Below, piece after piece: positions 24,866 to 32,815 of a stretch of DNA of 42,338 nt; the first letter of the stretch is position 1, and each line of letters opens with the position of its first letter. Under the pieces are notes generated by a model. The model saw nothing but the letters and a program-made list of their open reading frames with translations. It was not told the DNA's origin and ran no database searches. A program made the position numbers and the translations under genes. The stretch lies in contig JAJZUU010000021.1 in assembly GCA_021848325.1 (NCBI GenBank), positions 1 through 42,338 on the forward strand. Reading direction: 5' to 3'. This stretch comes from Pseudomonadota bacterium (lineage in GTDB: Bacteria > Pseudomonadota > Gammaproteobacteria > Burkholderiales > JAJZUU01).

Positions 24866-26514
24866 GGCGTCTTCACCACCACCCGGCGGGTGTCGCTGGC
24901 GATGACCTGCATCGGCAGTCCCTGTTTTTCCAATTGCCGGTACATGTCCGGCTCCATGAAGGCCAAGGCGTAGGGTTGCTTGCGCCAGATGCCCTCGAAG
25001 GTGGCGACATCCGGTATCCATTTTTGCGGTTCCTGCTTCAGGCCGAAGGCCATTTCGTCCTGGAAGGCCACCAGGGTCAGCGTCCGGTGGATGTAGGGGG
25101 GCAGGGTCTGGGGATAGGTCCCCACGCTGTAGAAAGGGATGCCGGGCTTCAGGTAGGGCTCGATCCGCTGCGCGATGTAGTAGGACGAGCTGGCCGGGGA
25201 CAGGCTGTCGTGGCCGGTGAGGACGAGCTGGCCGGCGATCAGGCTGCCGATGGCGAGCGCCACCACCGCCCGGCGCACATCTTGGCGATGGCTGAAATAC
25301 ATGCTTGCGGCAGCGGCCAGCAGCCACACCGCCGCCGCCGCCCACAGCCAGTAGACGTAGCGTTGGTAGAGCGCGACCGGGACCTCGGCGCTGGCGAAAC
25401 GGGTGACCTCGGGCGCCAGCCCCAGACCGGCGGCAGCCAGCAGCAGGATCGGCAGGGTCTGCCAGAACAGGGTGCGGGGCCGAATATGGGCCAGCCGCTC
25501 CCCGATTAGCAAGGCGAGCGCCGGGAAGATGGGCAGGATGTAGGAGGGCAGCTTGGAGTCCGACAGGGAGAAAAAGACGAAGATGAAGACCGTCCACAGC
25601 CACAGAAAATGCTTGACCTGGAACGTGCGCCGTTCCCCTTCCCGCCGCCAGCCGCCCAGCAGCACATCGAACAGCATGGCGAGCCACGGCAAAATGCCCA
25701 GCAGCAGGATGGGGATGAAGGTGTACCAGGGATGGTAGCGGCCGGCCGACTTGGTGAGAAAGCGCTCGAAATGCTCGTGGATGAAGAAGAAATGGAAGAA
25801 CTCCGGATTGACCAGGGAAACCGCCACCAGCCACGGCGCGGCCAGGGCCAGGAACAGGGCCAGGCCGCCCGCCAGGTGCAGCCGTTTCCACAACGCGAAA
25901 TCCCGCTGCAGCAGGGTGTACAGCACCAGTATCGCCCCCGGCAGGACGATGCCTATCAACCCCTTGCTCAACACCGCCAGCGCCAGGCTGGCCCAGGTCA
26001 GGTACATCCAGAGGCGGTTTTCCCGGGGTCCGGCGGACGGCCGCTGGGCCAGCAGGAACGCCATGAGCCCGGCCCCCATGAAGAACGTGACCCCCATGTC
26101 CAGGGTGTTGATGTGCCCGATCAGCACATACAGCAGGCTGCTGCCCAGCACCAGGGCGGAATAGAGCGCGGCCTCCCGGCCGAACAGCCTGCCGGCGGCG
26201 AAATAGGCGAACAGGATGCCGAGGAAGCCGGTCAGGCCGCTCCACAGGCGCGCGGTCCACTGGTGCTGGCCGAACAGCTCGTAGGCGCCGGCCGTGGCCC
26301 AGTATTGCAGGGCGGGCTTTTCAAAATACTTGATGCCGTTGAGCCTGGGGGTCAGCCAGTCCCCGCTGGCCACCATCTCTCGCGGAATCTCGGCGTAACG
26401 GCCCTCGTCGGGCCGCACCAGCTTGCGGTATTCGAGGTTGCTGAACCAGATCAGGGCGGCAACTAGGAGCAGCAACAGCAGGTTGCGGCGGCTGACGGGC
26501 GGCGAAAATCCCAT
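24862..26514 (-). CDS. arnT: ArnT: lipid A L-Ara4N transferase (GT83)
   Basis: 550 residues, like E. coli ArnT. GT-C architecture with about 12 transmembrane helices. The first periplasmic loop holds the catalytic-region motif KLVRPDEGRYAEIPREMVAS and WLTPRLNGIKYFEKPALQYW. Later FSLSDSKLPSYILPIFPALA is also typical. A soluble periplasmic domain is at the end. It moves L-Ara4N from undecaprenyl phosphate to lipid A phosphates at the periplasmic face, lowering negative charge and polymyxin binding. No clear ribosome binding site before ATG 26514, but an extended -10 promoter lies 40 bp upstream, so arnT may begin its own transcript. Confidence 0.93.
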   Translation of the reverse strand: MGFSPPVSRRNLLLLLLVAALIWFSNLEYRKLVRPDEGRYAEIPREMVASGDWLTPRLNGIKYFEKPALQYWATAGAYELFGQHQWTARLWSGLTGFLGILFAYFAAGRLFGREAALYSALVLGSSLLYVLIGHINTLDMGVTFFMGAGLMAFLLAQRPSAGPRENRLWMYLTWASLALAVLSKGLIGIVLPGAILVLYTLLQRDFALWKRLHLAGGLALFLALAAPWLVAVSLVNPEFFHFFFIHEHFERFLTKSAGRYHPWYTFIPILLLGILPWLAMLFDVLLGGWRREGERRTFQVKHFLWLWTVFIFVFFSLSDSKLPSYILPIFPALALLIGERLAHIRPRTLFWQTLPILLLAAAGLGLAPEVTRFASAEVPVALYQRYVYWLWAAAAVWLLAAAASMYFSHRQDVRRAVVALAIGSLIAGQLVLTGHDSLSPASSSYYIAQRIEPYLKPGIPFYSVGTYPQTLPPYIHRTLTLVAFQDEMAFGLKQEPQKWIPDVATFEGIWRKQPYALAFMEPDMYRQLEKQGLPMQVIASDTRRVVVKTP

Positions 26515-26551
26515 TAAGCGGTATTTGATTGGTGAGTGGGCTGAGGGCGCA

Positions 26552-26560
26552 AGTATAGCA
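26552..26560 (-). promoter_or_regulatory. candidate internal promoter for the arn genes
   Basis: Minus strand reads TGCTATACT: TGn plus TATACT (five of six), in the 75-bp gap between the YbhN-like gene and arnT, the largest gap in this part of the run. No good -35. I see no convincing PmrA/BasR direct repeat nearby. Confidence 0.45.
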
Positions 26561-26589
26561 TTCCCCCACTTCCTGGCATAGGTCGCGCC

Positions 26590-27564
26590 TTAACCCGCCC
26601 GCCGCCCGGACGGCAGGGCGAGGGCGGCGATTCCCAGGGCCACGGCGAACCACAAAGTGGCCAGCCGGATCAGCAGGGTGGCGGCGACCGCATCCGGCTG
26701 CGCCATGTGATTGATGACCAGCAGGGCGACCATGGTGACCTCCGCTCCGCCCAGCCCGCCAGGGAGGAAGCTCACCGCGCCCAGCAGCATGGAAAAGGCG
26801 TGGATGAACAGGGCGGTCCGCAACGGGATATCGCCGCCCAGGGCGTGCAGGATGTAGTACAGGGCCAGCCCTTCGGCCCTCCAGGCCACCAGGCCCAGCA
26901 CGATGCCCAGCAGCAGCACCGGCAGCCGGAAGCAGCGCCGGGAATGGAGCACGACGTCCAGCAGCCCGCCCACCAGGCGCGCCGGCCTCCGAGGCAGCCT
27001 GGCCCGCGCCAGTCTTTTCAGCGCCTGCAGCCACCGGCTGTTTTGCAGCAGCGCCAGCCCCAGGACGATGAACAGGGCGAGCAGCGCCACCCCATTTTGC
27101 GCCGCGGGGTAGAGCCATAACCCGAAGGCGGCCAGCATGGCCATGCTGATCAGGTTGGAGAAGTGTTCCGAAAACAGGGCCGCCAGGCTTTCCGGGAAGG
27201 GCACGCCGTGCGCCTTCAGGAACACGCTGCGGATAGTCTCACCCGCCTTGCCGGGCACGATGGTGAGGCCGAAACCGGCCAGGTAGATACGCAGGCCGGG
27301 CCGCCACGGCACCGGGTGGCCCAGCAGGGCCAGGTACTTCTGCCAGCGCAGGAAGCGCACCCCGTAGTTGATCAGGGACAGGGCCAGGGCCAACGCGCTG
27401 CCCGCCAGGCCCACTTGCGAGATGCCGTGGGCCACGCCGCGCCAGCCGGCCCACAGGGAGAAGGCGAGGTAGCCCGCGGCGCTCGCCAGCACGATCAACA
27501 ACAGTACCCGGAAGGGCCAGCCCCGCAACAGCGCGGACCCGGCAGGGGACACCGGGGCCTTCAC
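26590..27564 (-). CDS. YbhN/AglD-like membrane protein (LPG synthase TM-region family)
   Basis: 324 residues, GTG start at 27564 overlapping the preceding stop by GTGA. About eight transmembrane helices with family landmarks: INYGVRFLRWQKYLALLG, GLTIVPGKAGETIRSVFLK, LFSEHFSNLISMAMLAAFG and SFLPGGLGGAEVTMVALLV. This is the UPF0104 family (lysylphosphatidylglycerol synthase membrane region, without the catalytic soluble domain). Members are often found with glycolipid genes and some are proposed flippases or regulators. Its position directly after the phosphoribosyl-polyprenyl synthase suggests handling of the polyprenyl-phosphoryl-arabinose product, but that is inferred. Confidence 0.83.
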   Translation of the reverse strand: MKAPVSPAGSALLRGWPFRVLLLIVLASAAGYLAFSLWAGWRGVAHGISQVGLAGSALALALSLINYGVRFLRWQKYLALLGHPVPWRPGLRIYLAGFGLTIVPGKAGETIRSVFLKAHGVPFPESLAALFSEHFSNLISMAMLAAFGLWLYPAAQNGVALLALFIVLGLALLQNSRWLQALKRLARARLPRRPARLVGGLLDVVLHSRRCFRLPVLLLGIVLGLVAWRAEGLALYYILHALGGDIPLRTALFIHAFSMLLGAVSFLPGGLGGAEVTMVALLVINHMAQPDAVAATLLIRLATLWFAVALGIAALALPSGRRAG

Positions 27565-28433
27565 CCGATCAGCCACAGGGTGATGGCGAGCCAGGCGGCC
27601 ATCACCGCCAGCAGATGGGGGTCCCGCGCCAGATCGCGGGAAGGGTCGCCGCCGCCGCTCTGATGGTGCAGCAGATAGATGTAGCGGAAGATGCCGTACA
27701 TCACGAACGGAACGGTGTAGATCAGGTGGGACGTGCCGTGGGCATGCGCCGTATCCGGGCTCATGGTGTACAGGCTGTAGCTCATGATCACACCCGCGGC
27801 GGTGATTCCGATCATCTTGTCCAGGAGCACCGGGCTGTAGTGCTCCAGCACCTTGCGGTGGCGCTTCCTGTCCTGGGCCAGGGAGATGATCTCGGCCCGG
27901 CGCTTGGTGAAGCCGAGGAACAGGGTCACCATCAGGCCGCACAGCAACAGCCACTGGGACGGGGGGATGCCCACGCCCACCGTCCCGGCGAGGATGCGCA
28001 GCATGAACCCGGCCGCGATGATGAAGACGTCCAGGATGACCACGTGCTTGAGGCCGAAGGAATAGGCCAGATTCATCCCCCAGTAGCCCACGATGATGAA
28101 CAATACGCCGGGGGACACCCAGTAACTCAAGGCGACGGCCGATGTCCCCAGCAGTGCGGCCAAGACGGCGGCCGTCCCAAGGGATACGGCACCGGAGGCC
28201 AGGGGCCGGTTTCTCTTCGCCGGGTGGTGGCGGTCCTGCTCCCGGTCGGAGAGGTCGTTGATGATGTAGACGCAACTGGAGATGAGCGAAAACGCGATCG
28301 CGGCCGTCACTACCCGGTAGACCAGCGCCGGGTCGTGCCAGGCATGGCCGAACAGCAGCCCGGTGAACACGAAGCCGTTCTTGACCCACTGTTGGGGGCG
28401 CATCTGGCGCATCAGGGCGACGGCGCGGCTCAT
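27561..28433 (-). CDS. phosphoribosyl polyprenyl-phosphate synthase, UbiA family (Rv3806c/NoeC type)
   Basis: 290 residues with about nine transmembrane helices. Follows mycobacterial Rv3806c closely: MRPQQWVKNGFVF at the start, the active-site motif YIINDLSDREQDRHHPAKRN with Asn59, Asp60 and Asp67, RPLASG, LAYSFGLKHVVILDVFI, IPPSQWLLLCGLM and FTKRRAEI. UbiA relatives without PRPP use lack the WVKN and KRRAE pattern. Transfers phosphoribose from PRPP to polyprenyl phosphate, the first step of polyprenyl-phosphoryl-D-arabinose synthesis. Overlaps both neighbours by four bases (ATGA and GTGA), so it is translated as part of a tight operon. Lipid length (C50 or C55) cannot be told. Confidence 0.87.
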   Translation of the reverse strand: MSRAVALMRQMRPQQWVKNGFVFTGLLFGHAWHDPALVYRVVTAAIAFSLISSCVYIINDLSDREQDRHHPAKRNRPLASGAVSLGTAAVLAALLGTSAVALSYWVSPGVLFIIVGYWGMNLAYSFGLKHVVILDVFIIAAGFMLRILAGTVGVGIPPSQWLLLCGLMVTLFLGFTKRRAEIISLAQDRKRHRKVLEHYSPVLLDKMIGITAAGVIMSYSLYTMSPDTAHAHGTSHLIYTVPFVMYGIFRYIYLLHHQSGGGDPSRDLARDPHLLAVMAAWLAITLWLIG

Positions 28434-29056
28434 GGGGTTTCGCCTTGAGGCATGCGGCGGAAATAGGCATAATCGGCCCTCAACAGCAATTCCCGGTCGC
28501 CCCGGCTGTCGCCGTAGGCATACAGTATATGGCGCTCCAGCGGCCCCAGCAGTTGCTCCAGCCGGGCAACCTTCTCCGCTCCGAAGCAGTTGGCCCCCGC
28601 CAGGCGGCCGGTCGCGGTGCCGTCGTCGGAGATCTCCAGGCGGGAGGCGATGACATGGTCGAATCCCGCCTGTTGCCCCCAGGGCTCCAGGTAGAGTTCC
28701 AGGGAGGCGCTCACCAGCACGCAGCGGTGCCCTTGCCGCCGGTGCCAGTCCAGGCGGGCCAGGGCGTCGGGGCGCAGCAGGCGCGGCAGGCCGCGTTGGG
28801 CGAACCGGCGGGCGTTGTCCTGCAAGGCCCGGAGGGGATGGCCGGCGAGAAAGGCCGTGAGCAAGCGTTCCTTCGCCATATCGTTTGGGATGCGGCCCAG
28901 GGCGTAACGTCCCAGCGTGGGCATCAGCGCCGCAAGGCGTCCGGAAAACCGCAGGGGCCCGGCCAGGTGCAGCAGGAAGGGCAGAAGGCTGTCGCGGCGG
29001 GTAAGGGTGCCATCGAAGTCGAACGCCGCGATGACGGTTTTTTCCGGCGTGGCCAT
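28430..29056 (-). CDS. HAD-IB family phosphatase, probable phosphoribosyl-polyprenol step
   Basis: 208 residues. HAD motif I FDFDGTLTRRDS (nucleophile Asp13, acid Asp15), motif II SASLELYLEPW, motif III Lys in FGAEKVARLE, and motif IV YGDSRGDREL. Belongs to the SerB-like IB subclass. Lying between the UbiA synthase and the DprE2-like gene, it is a natural candidate for removing the 5-phosphate from phosphoribosyl-polyprenyl phosphate, the step assigned to Rv3807c in mycobacteria and, by gene position, to NoeH in Azorhizobium. The specific substrate is inferred from context. Confidence 0.8.
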   Translation of the reverse strand: MATPEKTVIAAFDFDGTLTRRDSLLPFLLHLAGPLRFSGRLAALMPTLGRYALGRIPNDMAKERLLTAFLAGHPLRALQDNARRFAQRGLPRLLRPDALARLDWHRRQGHRCVLVSASLELYLEPWGQQAGFDHVIASRLEISDDGTATGRLAGANCFGAEKVARLEQLLGPLERHILYAYGDSRGDRELLLRADYAYFRRMPQGETP

Positions 29057-29057
29057 G

Positions 29058-29795
29058 TCACAGCTTCAGGCGTTTGAAGACGGTCTCGGGGATGTGGACG
29101 ATGATCAGCATGATATAGCGCCAGAACCAGGGAAGGTAAAGCACATCGCCGCCCTTGTCCAGGGCGCCCGCGATGCGCTCCGCCACGTAGTGGGGGGAGG
29201 CCACCAGGAACAGGCCCGGCATGCCGAAGGTCATGGCGGTGTCCACGAATCCCGGCTTGACGGTGATCACCCTCACGCCCTTCGGGAACAGGCGGTTGCG
29301 CAACCCCTGCAGATAGAGGGAGAGGGCGCCCTTGGCGGCGCCGTAGACGTAGTTGCTCTGCCTGCCCCGATCTCCTGCCACCGAGGAGATGCCGATGATG
29401 AAGCCCCGCCCCCGGGACTCGAAGTAGTCGGCGGCGTGCCCCAGGATGGAAGCGGCCCCGGTGAAGTTGCGGGCGATGACCGCCGCACCTGCGGAGAAAT
29501 CCCGGGCGGCGACCTGGTCTCCCAGATGGCCGAAGGCCAGCAGCAACCCGTCCAGCCCCCCCATCTCTTCCGTCACGCCGTCCAGGAAGGCCCGGTGGCC
29601 GTCGGTGGCCTCGGCGTCGAACCGGCCGTATTTGACCTCGGTGCCGTGACGTATCTCCAGGTCCGCCGCGATGCGCCGCAGTTCTTCCATATCCCGGCCC
29701 GCGCAATAGACGCGGTAACCCCGGGCGGCGAAGGCATGGGCACTGGCCCGGGCGATGGCGGAGGTGGCGCCGAGGATCAGGACCGATTGGCTCAT
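29058..29795 (-). CDS. DprE2-like short-chain dehydrogenase (keto-ribose to arabinose reductase)
   Basis: 245 residues from ATG 29795, overlapping the dprE1-like stop by ATGA. SDR fold: SVLILGATSAIARASAHAFA (NAD-binding), LLLAFGHLGDQ, IIGISSVAGDRGRQSNYVYG with the Ser-Tyr-Lys set (YGAAKGALS), RVITVKPGFVDTAM. The C-terminus VLYLPWFWRYIMLIIVHIPE followed by VFKRLKL mirrors the Mtb DprE2 ending, with its conserved WxxxRYxM...HIPxxxFxxL pattern. With DprE1 it reduces polyprenyl-phosphoryl-2-keto-ribose to the D-arabinofuranose epimer. Confidence 0.88.
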   Translation of the reverse strand: MSQSVLILGATSAIARASAHAFAARGYRVYCAGRDMEELRRIAADLEIRHGTEVKYGRFDAEATDGHRAFLDGVTEEMGGLDGLLLAFGHLGDQVAARDFSAGAAVIARNFTGAASILGHAADYFESRGRGFIIGISSVAGDRGRQSNYVYGAAKGALSLYLQGLRNRLFPKGVRVITVKPGFVDTAMTFGMPGLFLVASPHYVAERIAGALDKGGDVLYLPWFWRYIMLIIVHIPETVFKRLKL

Positions 29796-31141
29796 TCTTC
29801 TTCCCCCATGGCGAGGCGGCGGGACAGGCTGGAACTGAAGCTGCCCTCCGGGTCGAGGGCGCGCTTGATCTCCAGCCACTCCGGATAGCGGGGATACATG
29901 GCGCGGAACGCGGCCGGGGAGAGACGGGCATCCTTGGCCAGGTACACCCGGCCGCCGTGGACCAGCACCGTGCGGTCCAACTCGTCCAGCAGGGCGAACA
30001 CCCCGGGGTCCCGCAGCGGCAGATCCAGGGCCAGGGTATAGCCCGCCGTGGGGAAGGACAACAGGCCCCGGCCCTGGGGCCCGAAACGCTTGAGCACCGC
30101 CAGGAAGGACGGGCGGCGGCTCGCCGCCAGCCGCTCCAGCAGGGCCTTGATGCCCTGGAACGCCTCCGCCGTTGGGATGGCGCACTGGTACTGCAGGAAG
30201 CCCCGCTTGCCGTACATGCGGTTCCAGTGCAGCAGGCCGTCCAGGGGGTAGAAAAAAGACTCGTAGCCGGCCAGGAAGCGTCCTTTCCCTCCTTGCCGCC
30301 GATAATAGAGTGCGTTGAAGGCACGCACCGTCCAGGGGTTCAGTACCCGGCCGGGAAGGTCGAAGGGCAAGCTGTGCCGGCGCTGCGGGCGGTGCTCCAG
30401 GGGGATGGCGCGCAGGGCGGAGGGCAGTTCGTCCGGGGCGGCGTGGTGGCCCGCCATGGCGATCCCCCGCCCCAGGTCCCGGCCGGCGGCCAGGCAGTCG
30501 ACCCAGGCCACGGTGTAATGGTCGTCGAAGGACGGTTCCAGCAGATGGAACATCTGTTCCAGGTCCCGGGCCGGGCGGTGCTGCACGACCACGTGGGCGC
30601 TTTCCAGGGGGGCGAGCCTGAGGGTCACCTCGCCGATGAGGCCGGTCAGGCCCATGCCGCCTATTGTGGCCCAGAACGCATCGGGATGCTCCTGGGGCGA
30701 GCAGGGGAGGCGGTTGCCGTCCGCCAGGATCAGCTCCAGCCCCAGCACGTGGTCGCCGAAGGAGCCGTCGCGGTGGTGGTTCTTGCCGTGCACGTCGGCG
30801 GCCACGCAGCCCCCCAGGGAGGCGTAGCGGGTGCCGGGGGTCACCGCCGGAAACCAGCCCCGGGGTATCGCCACCGCCAGCAATTCCTCCAAAGTCAGCC
30901 CGGCCTCGGCGCGGACGACACCTCGCTCCCGGTCGAACGCCAGGAAGCGGTTGAGGCGTTCGCTCAGCAGCACCCGGCCGTTTTGGTTCAAGGCGGCGTC
31001 GCCGTAGCTGCGCCCCCGGCCGCGGGCGATCGCCGGGACGGCGCCGGGATGGAAGTCCCGGTAGCGGTCGGGGCGCTCCAGTTCGCAGGTGTGGACCGGG
31101 TAGCGCCCCCAGCCGCAGAGTTGGGTGGTCAAGGTAGCCAT
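29792..31141 (-). CDS. DprE1-like FAD oxidase (polyprenyl-phosphoryl-ribose 2'-oxidase)
   Basis: 449 residues; Mtb DprE1 is 461. VAO-type FAD domain with GRGRSYGDAALNQNGRVLLS and TPGTRYASLGGCVAADVHGK then NHHRDGSFGDHV, both diagnostic for DprE1. The C-terminal part has GYTLALDLPLRDPG, GGRVYLAKDARLSPAAFRAM, YPRYPEWLEIKRALDP. At the position of Mtb Cys387 (WNICVDFP, from memory), the target of benzothiazinone drugs, the residue is Ala (YTLALDLP). Oxidises the ribose 2-hydroxyl for DprE2 to reduce with inversion. A hairpin repeat fills the gap to the preceding glycosyltransferase gene. Confidence 0.9.
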   Translation of the reverse strand: MATLTTQLCGWGRYPVHTCELERPDRYRDFHPGAVPAIARGRGRSYGDAALNQNGRVLLSERLNRFLAFDRERGVVRAEAGLTLEELLAVAIPRGWFPAVTPGTRYASLGGCVAADVHGKNHHRDGSFGDHVLGLELILADGNRLPCSPQEHPDAFWATIGGMGLTGLIGEVTLRLAPLESAHVVVQHRPARDLEQMFHLLEPSFDDHYTVAWVDCLAAGRDLGRGIAMAGHHAAPDELPSALRAIPLEHRPQRRHSLPFDLPGRVLNPWTVRAFNALYYRRQGGKGRFLAGYESFFYPLDGLLHWNRMYGKRGFLQYQCAIPTAEAFQGIKALLERLAASRRPSFLAVLKRFGPQGRGLLSFPTAGYTLALDLPLRDPGVFALLDELDRTVLVHGGRVYLAKDARLSPAAFRAMYPRYPEWLEIKRALDPEGSFSSSLSRRLAMGEEE

Positions 31142-31145
31142 TGCG

Positions 31146-31296
31146 CCTCAGAGGTTATGAATAAACCTGCTGCGCGACCGGATTGCTTCGTTGCTCACTC
31201 GCTCACTCCTCGCCTATCCGTTTGATATGTCTTGTCGTTCACATCGTTCGCGCCTCGCACTCCGGCCGCTCGCGACGGTTTCTTCACAACCTCTCA
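31146..31296. repeat. intergenic hairpin repeat, copy 1 (expanded)
   Basis: Arms at 31150-31166 (AGGTTATGAATAAACC) and 31277-31293 (inverse, AGGTTGTGAAGAAACC) flank about 110 bp. On the minus strand the unit starts exactly at the glycosyltransferase stop (TGAGAGGTTGTGAAG) and ends with CTGAGG just before the dprE1-like start. The arms match copy 2 at 33398-33450, but here ~95 bp replace part of the loop. Confidence 0.75.
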
Positions 31297-32793
31297 ACAG
31301 GGGTCATGGGGAAAGTACTTGGTACAGAAATAGCACGGCCCGTGGGGCAGGTAGGAGGGGATGCGGTAGTATTTGTCCCGGATCGGGCGCAACACCCTTT
31401 CCCGGTAGACAGGGTAGTTGAAGTCGCGCCCCAGTACCAGATAGAAGGTGGCGCCGCGAAGGGTGAAGGACTTGATTTCCATGGTGCGGAAATAAGGGGC
31501 GTATTGGACCGGGCTGGGAGGCGATTTGCCCAGCACCAGGATGTCGCGGCCGTCGAACCGGGAGAAGTCGGTGATCAGGTCGTCCTGCCTGGCATGGTAG
31601 GAGCCCTTGCCGAACACGAAGAAATATTTTCCGTAGTGGTAGGAGATGATGGCGGACGGGGTGTAGCCATCCGTGGCGAACAGATAGTCCTTCTCGTAGG
31701 GGCGCAGCCGCTGCACGACCCGGTCGGTGTCGAACATGAACACGATGCCGCCGTACAGCCGGGAGTGGCGCCAAGTCTCCATCGGCAGGGCCGCCACCGC
31801 CGCCACGATCAGCAGGTGGGCCAGGGAGAAATAGGCCATGAACTTGACGCTCTTCAGCAATTCCCGCTGGGTCAGGAACACGTAGGCCAGCAGGTAAAGG
31901 AAAGGGTAGAAGGCCAGCACCCAGTGCAGCCCGATGACCTTCTTCAGCGAGAGGGCGGCGAAGGCCGCCATCGGCACCAGGAAGGCGTAGGCGAACAGCT
32001 TGAATTCGTCCCTGCGCCACTTGCCCAGCCATTCGCTCCGGCGGCGGAACAGGTAATAGATCACCGGTGGCGTCATCAGGTAGACTTGCGACCCCAGGAA
32101 GATCAGCACATTGCCCAGGGACAGGGTTTCGCCCTCGTTGCGGGTGTAAAGGTTGAACAGGACATTGTCCCAGCAATGGGTGTAGTTCCAGTACAGGTTG
32201 ATTGCCGCCAGGGGCAGGGCGGTGGCGAGCAGCAGCGCAAAGCCCCCGGTTTTCCGCCCGCTCTTGGGAGAGAACAGGAAATAGGCCAGATAGGCCAGCC
32301 CCAGCAGTACGGCGAAGTACTTGGAGAGGAAGGCCATGCCGAGAAAGGCCCCGGCCAGGGCATAGCGCCACCAGCCGTGGCGGCTCAAGGCCAGAAAGAG
32401 CGACAGGCCCGACAGGAAGGCGAACAGGATCAACGGCGTGTCGGTGGTGATCAGCACGTTGAGCAGGTTGACGGGCGAGATCAAATAGAGCACGGCCGCC
32501 AGAGCGGCCCGGTCTTGGTCGTCCCGCCTCAGCGCCAGGTAGATGCCGAGGCCGATGAGCGTGGACAACAGCACCGCCGGCAGCCTCAGCACCAGGGGGG
32601 AATGGCCTGCATGGAGCAGCAACTGCAGGATCCAGCCCACCATCGGGGGATGGTCGTAGAAACCCAGCGCCGGGTGTTGCGCCCACATTACGAAATAAGC
32701 CTCGTCCCCCGACATGGGAAGCCACTGGGCCAGGTAGAGCTTGAGCAGCAGGGTGGCCGCGAGGGCTAGCCAGAACAGGGTGCGGGTTTTCAT
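31294..32793 (-). CDS. GT-C membrane glycosyltransferase (PMT/GT39-like)
   Basis: 499 residues with about 11-12 transmembrane helices. Start MKTRTLFWLALAATLLLKLY; first loop contains PMSGDEAYFVMWAQHPALGF then YDHPPMVGWIL, the Asp-Glu motif expected for polyprenyl-phosphate-sugar-dependent GT-C enzymes. LITTDTPLILFAFLSGLSLF and FLGMAFLSKYFAVLLG are typical PMT_2 segments. A soluble C-terminal domain ends with three Cys (GPCYFCTKYFPHDPC). It lies 22 bp after the Smr gene and immediately before dprE1. It could transfer the D-arabinofuranose made by the following genes, comparable in role to the GT-C pilin arabinosyltransferase TfpW of Pseudomonas, but acceptor and sugar are not shown by sequence. 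Confidence 0.82.
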   Translation of the reverse strand: MKTRTLFWLALAATLLLKLYLAQWLPMSGDEAYFVMWAQHPALGFYDHPPMVGWILQLLLHAGHSPLVLRLPAVLLSTLIGLGIYLALRRDDQDRAALAAVLYLISPVNLLNVLITTDTPLILFAFLSGLSLFLALSRHGWWRYALAGAFLGMAFLSKYFAVLLGLAYLAYFLFSPKSGRKTGGFALLLATALPLAAINLYWNYTHCWDNVLFNLYTRNEGETLSLGNVLIFLGSQVYLMTPPVIYYLFRRRSEWLGKWRRDEFKLFAYAFLVPMAAFAALSLKKVIGLHWVLAFYPFLYLLAYVFLTQRELLKSVKFMAYFSLAHLLIVAAVAALPMETWRHSRLYGGIVFMFDTDRVVQRLRPYEKDYLFATDGYTPSAIISYHYGKYFFVFGKGSYHARQDDLITDFSRFDGRDILVLGKSPPSPVQYAPYFRTMEIKSFTLRGATFYLVLGRDFNYPVYRERVLRPIRDKYYRIPSYLPHGPCYFCTKYFPHDPC

Positions 32794-32815
32794 GGGGCGG
32801 CTGCGTTCGATGGGG

